From Candidatus Berkelbacteria bacterium (lineage in GTDB: Bacteria > Patescibacteriota > UBA1384 > UBA12157 > JAENIV01): a stretch of DNA of 17,539 nt. How positions within the stretch are numbered: the stretch's first letter is position 1; each line of letters begins with the position of its first letter. The stretch spans positions 1-17,539 of the forward strand of contig JAENIV010000007.1 in NCBI GenBank assembly GCA_016844295.1. The letters are read 5' to 3'. Below are positions 12,285 through 17,539 of this stretch, one piece after another. The notes under the pieces are model-generated. The model did not search any database. It was not told the DNA's origin and worked only from the letters and a program-made list of their open reading frames with translations. The position numbers were made by a program, and so were the translations under genes.

Positions 12285-13208
12285 TTGAAAAGCAAAAGAA
12301 CTATTTTTATCATTTTTGGCGTAATTATTATTGTTTTAGGATTAGGAATCGGCGGTTACTTTATTTGCGCGAAGTATCTTGGCTCTCTAACTTCCAATGA
12401 AAATTCTCTGAAAGGTAATCCGAGTAATGAGGAGCCCGAAAATAAAACTGCCGAATCTCCTTCAGCATATACTTTAGTCGGATATTCCGGTCAAGTTTTT
12501 GGTGCCAAAGTACCCAAAGGTTGGAATGTGACAGATAACGAAAGTGGTATTGAAGTTGTCGACAATACAGATTCACTCACAGGTTCTACCGGAGTAGTCG
12601 CTGTCGGTTGGTTCGGCAGACAAACGCCAGATGGTTTTATTGATTATATGCTTCAAGCTGTTAATGCCCAAAATGTTGTTTATGAAAACGAATCCTCTCA
12701 GGAGGAAGTTGCTGATCCCAATACATCACTAAAATGGGTTATGAAAACAAAAACATTTACATTCACTAAAGACGGTAAAAAAATAAAGGCGAAAGCTTCA
12801 GCCGGAGTCCTCAACGGTTATGGTCAATTTATGGGAATGATTACCGCTTTTCAAACAACACCTGATAAATGGTCGAAATGGGCACCGACCTTGGAAAGAA
12901 TCGCTCAATCCATCACGATTATTAATCCATCGAAAGCCGGTGGGATAGACAAAGTTAATCTTCCGACCGCGGCGGATTTAGCAAACGATTCGTCGCCGAT
13001 TATGGAAGTGTGGGAAAATCAAAATAAAGTAGGGGATTGGTCGTCCCATGAATTTTCCGACGCCATTATGGGACAAGAAACCGATTTATACTCACCCTCG
13101 ACTGGTACAAATTATACTAGGCCTCTATCGGCTTATGATCCAACTATCGGTGGTTACCGTAATCCAGATAATTATTCTGAAATTTTAGTCGATCCTTATA
13201 AAAGATAA
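12285..13208 (+). CDS. Membrane-anchored extracellular protein with a PsbP/Mog1-like domain
   Basis: A TTG start at 12285 is chosen because AGGAGG (12276-12281) lies directly upstream and gives a sensible N-terminus, MKSKRTIFIIFGVIIIVLGL; the frame remains open to a TTG at 12252, inside junction motif copy 3. There is one membrane helix (about 6-28), a Ser/Asn/Glu-rich linker (about 35-62), and a domain beginning YSGQVFGAKVPKGWNVTDNE and ending WAPTLERIAQSITII, the layout of PsbP/DcrB-like (DUF1795) folds. The C-terminal 60 residues (MEVWENQNKVGDWSSHEFSD…YTRPLSAYDPTIGGYRNP) form a second module rich in Asn, Tyr and Gly. It sits outside the cell, tethered by its N-terminus, downstream of the exported protease, which could be a partner. 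The ligand is unknown. Confidence 0.7.
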   Translation: MKSKRTIFIIFGVIIIVLGLGIGGYFICAKYLGSLTSNENSLKGNPSNEEPENKTAESPSAYTLVGYSGQVFGAKVPKGWNVTDNESGIEVVDNTDSLTGSTGVVAVGWFGRQTPDGFIDYMLQAVNAQNVVYENESSQEEVADPNTSLKWVMKTKTFTFTKDGKKIKAKASAGVLNGYGQFMGMITAFQTTPDKWSKWAPTLERIAQSITIINPSKAGGIDKVNLPTAADLANDSSPIMEVWENQNKVGDWSSHEFSDAIMGQETDLYSPSTGTNYTRPLSAYDPTIGGYRNPDNYSEILVDPYKR

Positions 13209-13219
13209 GAATTTAAAAA

Positions 13220-13235
13220 CAAAAAATCATCGAGA
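13220..13235 (+). repeat. Junction motif copy 4
   Basis: CAAAAAATCATCGAGA, two mismatches to the consensus. It lies 12 nt before the left hairpin of the transposase unit. Confidence 0.6.
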
Positions 13236-13246
13236 ATCTAACCAAT

Positions 13247-13273
13247 CAATGTACACCTCGTAGGTGTACATTG
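13247..13273. repeat. Left hairpin of the transposase unit
   Basis: Perfect 11-bp stem CAATGTACACC / GGTGTACATTG with loop TCGTA. Confidence 0.85.
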
Positions 13274-13298
13274 GGTAAATAGTTGATATTATTAGAGT

Positions 13299-13976
13299 AT
13301 GCAGGTGAGAAAAGATAATTTATCAACAGGGCACTATTATCATATTTTCAGTAGAAGTATCGCTAAATATGTGGTTTGTAATAATTCGGAAGAATATTCA
13401 CGTTTTATAGAATTACTCAAAATGTACCGATACGCTAATTTTAATTATAAATATTCAAGGTTTATAGAACTAGATGAAAATTATCAAAAAAGTATTATTC
13501 AGAGTTTAATAAAAGAAAATAATCTTTTAGTGGAGATAGTGGCATTTTGTTTAATGCCTACCCATATACATTTATTACTTAAACAAGTTGCTGATAATGG
13601 GATATCAAAATATATCTCAAATGTATTAAATAGTTATTCAAGATATTTCAATAACAAGCACAAGCGCACAGGTCCATTATGGTCTGGAAGATTTAAAAAC
13701 GTGCTTATAAAAGACGATGATCAGCTATTACATTTGACGAGATACATTCACCTAAATCCAACCTCGGCAGGATTAACTCATAAAGTTAGCGAATGGCCGT
13801 ATTCATCATATCTCGAATACATAGATGACAAGGCAATCAAAGCGAATATCTGTTCGTTTGAAAATTTATTTGATTTTGACGCAAAGGGATATAAAAAATT
13901 TGTTTTAGATCACAAAGACTATCAAAAAGAAATATCAAAAATCAAAAAGATTATCGTTGATGATTATATCGGATAA
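13299..13976 (+). CDS. REP-associated tyrosine transposase (Y1 family, RAYT)
   Basis: 225 residues. The HUH motif H89-I-H91 lies in FCLMPTHIHLLLK. The catalytic Tyr is in NSYSRYFNNKHKRTGPLWSG (Y113 or Y116), followed by the GRFK segment typical of the family. RYIHLNPTSAGLTHKVSEWP and YSSYLEY complete the RAYT C-terminal signature. The N-terminus is GHYYHIFSRS. All key residues are present and the length is usual, so it may be active. Such enzymes cut and join single-stranded DNA at hairpin (REP) sequences. A TATTAT box just before the ATG would give a leaderless or weak message. Codon use is very AT-rich, more so than its neighbours, consistent with recent arrival. Confidence 0.92.
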   Translation: MQVRKDNLSTGHYYHIFSRSIAKYVVCNNSEEYSRFIELLKMYRYANFNYKYSRFIELDENYQKSIIQSLIKENNLLVEIVAFCLMPTHIHLLLKQVADNGISKYISNVLNSYSRYFNNKHKRTGPLWSGRFKNVLIKDDDQLLHLTRYIHLNPTSAGLTHKVSEWPYSSYLEYIDDKAIKANICSFENLFDFDAKGYKKFVLDHKDYQKEISKIKKIIVDDYIG

Positions 13977-13998
13977 ATCCAACCTACGAGGTTGGATT
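13976..13998. repeat. Right hairpin of the transposase unit
   Basis: Perfect 10-bp stem AATCCAACCT / AGGTTGGATT around ACG. It starts at the last base of the stop codon and may double as a terminator, although the tail is only ATTGGTT. Confidence 0.85.
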
Positions 13999-14031
13999 AT
14001 TGGTTCTATATATCAGGTTGTTCTACTTAAG

Positions 14032-14040
14032 TGCTATAAT
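14032..14040 (+). promoter_or_regulatory. Extended -10 promoter upstream of the gene at 14118
   Basis: TGCTATAAT (TATAAT 14035-14040). A second TATAAT lies at 14093-14098, 19 nt before the ATG. Either or both could serve the gene; neither has a clear -35. Confidence 0.5.
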
Positions 14041-14049
14041 TAGATTAAA

Positions 14050-14065
14050 CTAAAAATTATCGAGG
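14050..14065 (+). repeat. Junction motif copy 5
   Basis: CTAAAAATTATCGAGG, one mismatch to the consensus, between the transposase unit and the gene at 14118. Confidence 0.7.
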
Positions 14066-14117
14066 AGGTCAGAAAGTCTTTAGGAATTAATGTATAATTA
14101 ATGCTCAAAGGAGAAAA

Positions 14118-14540
14118 ATGAATAAAGATTACGAACTCAAGATTATTAACAGGGATGGTGTAAATTTAGTTGAGTTTACCAACAACACTCAAAAATTTAT
14201 TGAGGTTGTTCTTGCAGTTGACGGTATTGATCTAAAAACAGGAGAAAAGTTTTCTCACGGAATGAGGGGATATTGCTATCCGCCTGGATATTCGCGAGAA
14301 ATCAAGCGTCCGGCAGTGAATGTTACATCAAAGTCGGTAATTAAGGCTTACATCTATCCGGGAACAGGTAAGTACAAAATCGGAGATTACACCGTCCCGA
14401 CTTTTTTGCGCTACAAACTTTATGATAAAGGTTACTCAACCAGGAATATTACGAGTTTAATTCAAAGAAAACTTAATCATAAAGCAATTTTTACCCGCTT
14501 TTCTCCCGAACCAGCAAAAGTATTATGTTTGTCGTCCTAA
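14118..14540 (+). CDS. Unrecognised 140-residue beta-rich protein
   Basis: ATG 14118 with AAAGGAG 3-4 nt upstream. The protein begins MNKDYELKIINRDGVNLVEF, and the segment KFIEVVLAVDGIDLKTGEKF…HGMRGYCYPPGYSREIKRPA looks like a small all-beta domain of the 'EVVxSVDGxDxxxG…GYVxPP' type that I recall from uncharacterised proteins. The C-terminal half (YKIGDYTVPTFLRYKLYDKG…SLIQRKLNHKAIFTRFSPEP) is basic. There is no signal or membrane segment. The TAA stop (14538-14540) lies in junction motif copy 6, so the last residues (CLSS) may be recombinant. Function unknown. Confidence 0.65.
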   Translation: MNKDYELKIINRDGVNLVEFTNNTQKFIEVVLAVDGIDLKTGEKFSHGMRGYCYPPGYSREIKRPAVNVTSKSVIKAYIYPGTGKYKIGDYTVPTFLRYKLYDKGYSTRNITSLIQRKLNHKAIFTRFSPEPAKVLCLSS

Positions 14541-14552
14541 AAATCATCGAAG
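14537..14552 (+). repeat. Junction motif copy 6
   Basis: CTAAAAATCATCGAAG. Its TAA is the stop of the 14118 gene, and the adjoining AAGGGAAAAT is the ribosome site of the gene at 14560. Confidence 0.75.
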
Positions 14553-14559
14553 GGAAAAT

Positions 14560-14943
14560 ATGAATTATATTGGCACGATAATTGAGGAAAGTTTGGAAGA
14601 TAAAAGTATTTTGGAAAACGTTAAAATATTATCAACCAAAGTTGAGGACGTTACCGAAAAACACCAAACCCCGTGGCTTGAAAAATGGACTTTAGACAAA
14701 GTTGAAGTCGAAGAAAGCAAAGTAGATGAAGTATCTCAAAAAATAAGCGAGTCGATTGATGAAAGCCACGATCATCCGTGGTATGCCGATTATAAAAATA
14801 AGGATTGGCATTACATTATTTTCCCGCACAAAATCTTCAAAATCGCTCGCGCCGATGCGAGTGGCTACGCCGCCGCCAAACGTTACGGCATCTCTCTCGG
14901 TATCCCTGAATATCAAGTTGATTTCTCTCCAGACATCAAATAA
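14560..14943 (+). CDS. Conserved hypothetical protein (127 aa), common in candidate phyla
   Basis: The sequence starts MNYIGTIIEESLEDKSILEN. It contains TPWLEKWTLDKVEVEESKVD, ISESIDESHDHPWYADYKNK, DWHYIIFPHKIFKI and YGISLGIPEYQVDFSPDI. I recall highly similar proteins (…IEESLED…HAWYADYKN…YGISLGIPEYQVDF) from many candidate-phyla and some archaeal genomes, at the same length. It is soluble, with an alpha/beta pattern. The conserved His, Trp and Tyr cluster (HPWYADYKN) could be an active or binding site; no function has been established as far as I know. AGGG seven nt before the ATG belongs to junction motif copy 6. Confidence 0.8.
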   Translation: MNYIGTIIEESLEDKSILENVKILSTKVEDVTEKHQTPWLEKWTLDKVEVEESKVDEVSQKISESIDESHDHPWYADYKNKDWHYIIFPHKIFKIARADASGYAAAKRYGISLGIPEYQVDFSPDIK

Positions 14944-15106
14944 TCCCAGTTCATATTTAAACCTGTATTTATGATTAATTATTTAGACGATATTCTTGTA
15001 TTCTCGAGAATAAGAGAATGTCATTTAGATATATCAGAAAGAAGAAATAAATAATAAAAAATCGCATTTTATGAGAGCTAATCCATTTTGATTTACTATA
15101 AGAACT

Positions 15107-15517
15107 TTATTTCTTGTCGATAAAATCTTTAAAAGCCCGCTCGTCACCGTACGGTAAAAAATCTTTTTGATGTGGCTGAGGTACGAATCCTCCGCCCTCT
15201 TTGTGTTTGATCCCGCACCAATACTTTTCCGTATCACCGGCAATTTTAACCATATAAGATGCAAAACCGTTAGCGTAACCACAATACATACAACAAAGTT
15301 TATCTATGGTAGAAAGGTAAGCAAGTTTTTGGCGATCAACCCGAATATAGTTACTTCTTTTGACAAGAGGGATGCCGCAAAGCGGGAAAGCGACATGATG
15401 ATAAATTTCCATAAAAAAATCCAAAATAACAAGTGGCACAGATATGCCCCAGATAAATGGTATAACCAATAAGTGTCTTAGTCCTTTTTGAGGTAATTTT
15501 GAAATTTTATTATACAT
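15107..15517 (-). CDS. Membrane protein with conserved C-terminal Cys motif
   Basis: 136 residues from ATG 15517; a TTG at 15535 would add six residues. One or two membrane helices (HLLVIPFIWGISVPLVILDF) are followed by a cytoplasmic part with KLCCMYCGYANGFASYMVKI…TEKYWCGIKHK and PHQKDFLPYGDERAF. I recall a widespread uncharacterised family with K-L-N-C-x-Y-C-x-Y-A-N-G…I…T-E-x-Y-W-C-P-I-K-H at the same place; the two Cys pairs and the His suggest metal binding. Here the usual Pro before IKH is Gly. The gene lies 27 nt downstream of the flavoprotein gene on the same strand, so the two may share a transcript. No Shine-Dalgarno site is seen. Confidence 0.75.
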   Translation of the reverse strand: MYNKISKLPQKGLRHLLVIPFIWGISVPLVILDFFMEIYHHVAFPLCGIPLVKRSNYIRVDRQKLAYLSTIDKLCCMYCGYANGFASYMVKIAGDTEKYWCGIKHKEGGGFVPQPHQKDFLPYGDERAFKDFIDKK

Positions 15518-15544
15518 AAATAGATATAAACACAAATGACAAAG

Positions 15545-16801
15545 TTAAGCAACAACAGGCTTTTGAGCAATAATCTCTCCGGCTAAATGTCCCGAAGACC
15601 AAGCCCATTGTAAATTAAAACCGCCGGAATCACCATAACAATCTAAAATCTCGCCGGCAAAATAGAGTCCGGAAACTATTTTTGATTCTAGGCTTTGAGG
15701 ATTGATCTCTGAAAAAGAAACGCCGCCGCTGGTCACCTGGGCTTCTTTGAATGATCGAAGTCCTTTCACGGTGAGCTTGAGGTCTTTTAGAATTTTGGCA
15801 ATTTTTAACCGATCGATTTTAGAAACCTCGGCTGTTTTTCTCTCGGCATTCATTTCTAACAATTTTAATATCACGGGCGCTAAATTATTGGGAATTAGTC
15901 CGGCCAAAGTATTTTTTAGTGTTCTTCTACCGGCATTGGCGAAAACTTTTGCCAGAATTTGATCCAACTCTTTTCCTGTTTTATCCGGAAATAAATCCAA
16001 ATGAATTTTAAGATCCTTGCCCAAATGAGGCGCAAGTTCTCCGGCATGAGCCATAATGGCAGGCGCCGAAAGCCCAAAATGCGTGAACAAAATATCTCCC
16101 GATTTTTCGGAAATGATTTTTGCATCTAAAGTTACGGTCGATTTTCCTTCAACTCGTAGGCCCGAAATTTCTTTCGGCCAGGTTTCAATTGTTTCAACCG
16201 GCACAAGCGCCGGGAAAGTCGGCGTAATCATATGGCCGAGTAACTTCGCCCAAAAAAGACCATCGCCCGAAGAGCCTAAGTGATGACCGGCTTTGCCACC
16301 AGTGGCTAAAATCAATATTTGGCTATTAATGATCTCATCGTTTTTAAGGAGAATTCTAAATCTATCATTTTCTTTAGAAATACCCTTGACTTCTGAATTC
16401 GTTTTTACTTTCACATTTCTCTCATAAAGTTCGTGGGAGAGCGCATCGACGACAGTTTGGGCTTGATTGGTACGCGGAAAAATCCGCCCGTTATCTTCCT
16501 CCTTGAGAACTATTCCTAAATTTTCAAATAATTTCATCGCCTGGGACTGATCAAATTTCGCTAAAACATTTTTAACTACGTCCAGATTGCTGCTGTGATA
16601 GCGATTAACTTCGGCAAAACGGTTGGTAATGTTGCAGCGGCCGTTGCCGGTGGCTAAAATTTTCCGGCCGACTGAATCGTTTTTTTCTATCAAAACCACC
16701 GACAATCTATCGCTTGCCGTAATTGCCGCCATAATCCCGGCTGGACCCGCACCAATTATTGCTATATCAAAAGTCTTTTCCATTTCAATCGATTGTACCA
16801 T
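15545..16801 (-). CDS. BaiN/HI0933-family NAD(P)/FAD-dependent oxidoreductase
   Basis: 418 residues. The FAD-binding Rossmann motif GAGPAG (17-22) with the ribose-binding Glu (E39) is followed by the family signature GRKILATGNGRCNITN (45-60). A second nucleotide segment, LILATGG, and the C-terminal FAD-contact motif GLYFAGEILDCYGDSGGFNL ending QWAWSSGHLAG complete the HI0933/YhiN plan at the normal length. The physiological substrate of most members is unknown; BaiN from Clostridium reduces bile acid intermediates, but that role should not be carried over. ATG 16801 is used; an in-frame ATG at 16783 is an alternative. The usual D-x-D-G-x-T-G-G near the C-terminus appears as D-C-Y-G-D-S-G-G. 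Confidence 0.93.
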   Translation of the reverse strand: MVQSIEMEKTFDIAIIGAGPAGIMAAITASDRLSVVLIEKNDSVGRKILATGNGRCNITNRFAEVNRYHSSNLDVVKNVLAKFDQSQAMKLFENLGIVLKEEDNGRIFPRTNQAQTVVDALSHELYERNVKVKTNSEVKGISKENDRFRILLKNDEIINSQILILATGGKAGHHLGSSGDGLFWAKLLGHMITPTFPALVPVETIETWPKEISGLRVEGKSTVTLDAKIISEKSGDILFTHFGLSAPAIMAHAGELAPHLGKDLKIHLDLFPDKTGKELDQILAKVFANAGRRTLKNTLAGLIPNNLAPVILKLLEMNAERKTAEVSKIDRLKIAKILKDLKLTVKGLRSFKEAQVTSGGVSFSEINPQSLESKIVSGLYFAGEILDCYGDSGGFNLQWAWSSGHLAGEIIAQKPVVA

Positions 16802-16825
16802 TTTTATTCCAAAAAGTAAACTCGC

Positions 16826-16831
16826 ATTATA
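16826..16831 (-). promoter_or_regulatory. -10 box for the flavoprotein gene
   Basis: TATAAT on the minus strand, 24 nt before the ATG at 16801. No convincing -35. The 16802-16988 gap is a divergent promoter region. Confidence 0.5.
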
Positions 16832-16988
16832 TCCCCGACCAAATTATATTCTATGGACAAAAATCCTCGAATTCATTCAAGATTTGAAGTATTATGTAAT
16901 TGAAGGAATATTCTCTTTGCCGCTGCGGCAAATCATAAAAATGTGATACCCAAGATAAATAAAAAAATAATTGCATCGGCTAAATTAT

Positions 16989-17339
16989 ATGGATTATATT
17001 TCAGAACACACAAGCCAAATTAAAACATTAGGAATTTTACTTCTAATTTTAACATTAGTTTATTCAAGTATTAGAAGGTCATTTGTTAAACCTCAAGAAA
17101 ATAAAGAGCCGGAAGGTTCTGGCCCTTACCCAGTCCCTGGGTGGGAAAGAATTTTACAAATCTTTTTAATCTTAGGTACAGCAGTTTACGCCCTTTGGCA
17201 ATTTGGCCTCAAACGTTTTATCTTACAAGAAACTTCGGAGGGATCTGATTTAAAATCGCTTATTTTCGCTATTTCCATGGCAGTTTTGTTTATATTCGGT
17301 TATTATGGTCCTGGTAATTTCGGATCGCAAAAGAATTGA
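16989..17339 (+). CDS. Small membrane protein (116 aa), three predicted helices
   Basis: ATG 16989 (MDYISEHTSQIKTLGILLLI) is preferred over an upstream non-ATG start at 16971. Hydrophobic segments lie at about 13-32, 58-78 and 94-110. They are separated by a charged loop, FVKPQENKEPEGSGPYPVPG, and a second loop, LQETSEGSD. There is no lipobox or known motif. It is followed by an overlapping 44-aa ORF and the partial gene at 17453, so it probably starts an operon. Function unknown. Confidence 0.7.
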   Translation: MDYISEHTSQIKTLGILLLILTLVYSSIRRSFVKPQENKEPEGSGPYPVPGWERILQIFLILGTAVYALWQFGLKRFILQETSEGSDLKSLIFAISMAVLFIFGYYGPGNFGSQKN

Positions 17340-17439
17340 CGCGTTTTTAACCAGACGTACTCCTCAACAACGATATGTAGGATATTTAAAAATATTTTTA
17401 ATTTGGGTCGCCATCTTTTTAATCGGATTATTTTTTTAA
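17305..17439 (+). CDS. Overlapping 44-aa single-helix membrane ORF
   Basis: ATG 17305 in the +1 frame relative to the previous gene, overlapping it by 35 nt. It encodes MVLVISDRKRIDAFLTRRTP then QQRYVGYLKIFLIWVAIFLI GLFF, a basic cytoplasmic start and one membrane helix. The open frame, the positive-inside pattern and its place between two genes on the same strand support it, but there is no ribosome site and it may not be translated. Confidence 0.45.
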   Translation: MVLVISDRKRIDAFLTRRTPQQRYVGYLKIFLIWVAIFLIGLFF

Positions 17440-17452
17440 AAAAGATAAATCT

Positions 17453-17539
17453 ATGGATCAAAAAAATATAAATTCATTTTACCCAAATCCTCCAGACCCC
17501 AGATCGGGGGAAAACTTTGTGCCGCCTAAAAAACGAGCA
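17453..17539 (+). CDS. Partial gene, first 29 residues
   Basis: ATG 17453 is open to the window edge: MDQKNINSFYPNPPDPRSGE followed by NFVPPKKRA. A Pro-rich, disordered, basic N-terminus like this commonly precedes a membrane helix in larger envelope proteins such as penicillin-binding or pilus proteins, but nothing diagnostic remains. It starts 13 nt after the 44-aa ORF. Confidence 0.55.
   Translation, partial: MDQKNINSFYPNPPDPRSGENFVPPKKRA

Larger units (their letters stand above)
13247..13998 (+). mobile_element. REP-type (RAYT) transposase unit bounded by mirrored hairpins
   Basis: A single-gene element consisting of left hairpin 13247-13273, Y1 transposase 13299-13976 and right hairpin 13976-13998. 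The hairpins differ in stem sequence but share the closing ACC/GGT and a TACGA loop. It reads TCGTA on the top strand at the left and TACGA at the right, so the ends are in inverted orientation. This matches REP-associated transposases flanked by inverted REP sequences. No target duplication was identified. Confidence 0.7.

Noticed and set aside
14692..14974. Opposite-strand and out-of-frame ORFs within the 14560 gene
   Set aside because: Shadows of a gene whose family I recognise from memory.

Overview
The window most resembles an AT-rich genome of the Patescibacteria/Candidate Phyla Radiation. This is inferred from short intergenic gaps, many small orphan genes, and families I recall from that group: DUF5674 with its small partner, a PaaX/Cas2-fold protein, the 127-residue protein at 14560, and a CYTH protein. 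TGA is used as a stop (genes ending at 967 on the minus strand and at 8553), so the glycine-TGA code of Gracilibacteria/Absconditabacteria is not in use. No rRNA, tRNA or CRISPR array was seen.

Layout. (1) 1-2770: four unrecognised genes on alternating strands, each with its own promoter: a minus-strand partial gene, a 144-aa gene, a minus-strand zinc-knuckle protein with three winged-helix-like units, and a GTG-started Cys-containing protein. (2) 2824-4712: a GC-rich, minus-strand, frameshifted gene for a large secreted protein, behind an AT-rich promoter. (3) 4788-5942: two membrane proteins (one DUF456) and a GNAT acetyltransferase. (4) 5965-6771: two small GC-rich transcription units, one a KGG-repeat stress protein. 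(5) 6827-7960: a Nudix-CYTH operon. (6) 7974-8151: a strong promoter feeding a structured, apparently non-coding RNA. (7) 8209-8876: DUF5674 and partner in an operon, then a convergent small membrane protein. (8) 9372-10218: debris, namely an inverted-repeat element with IS605-like hairpins, a frameshifted gene, a small Cys-containing ORF and an orphan HsdS C-terminus. (9) 10335-14943: an accessory array holding a PaaX/Cas2-like regulator among three 40-bp operator-like repeats, a Tat-exported HExxH protease, a membrane-anchored protein, a REP-type Y1 transposase between mirrored hairpins, and two small conserved-looking genes. (10) 15107-17539: a membrane protein with a Cys-rich tail, a BaiN/HI0933-like flavoprotein, and divergent small membrane genes running off the window.

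The most unusual structure is in region 9. A short motif, consensus CTAAAAATCATCGAGG, occurs six times between 10114 and 14552, once ahead of each of the six genes there. In three copies its TAA is the stop codon of the preceding ORF. With the PaaX/Cas2-like gene and its TGATATATCA repeats, this looks like an accessory cassette array with its own junction and control elements. Its function is inference.

Two styles of expression signal coexist. Accessory and GC-rich genes have TTGA-type -35 boxes, 17-18 bp spacers and Shine-Dalgarno sites. Several apparent core genes have only a -10 box (often extended, TGC or TGG before it) a few bases before the ATG, suggesting leaderless or near-leaderless mRNAs.
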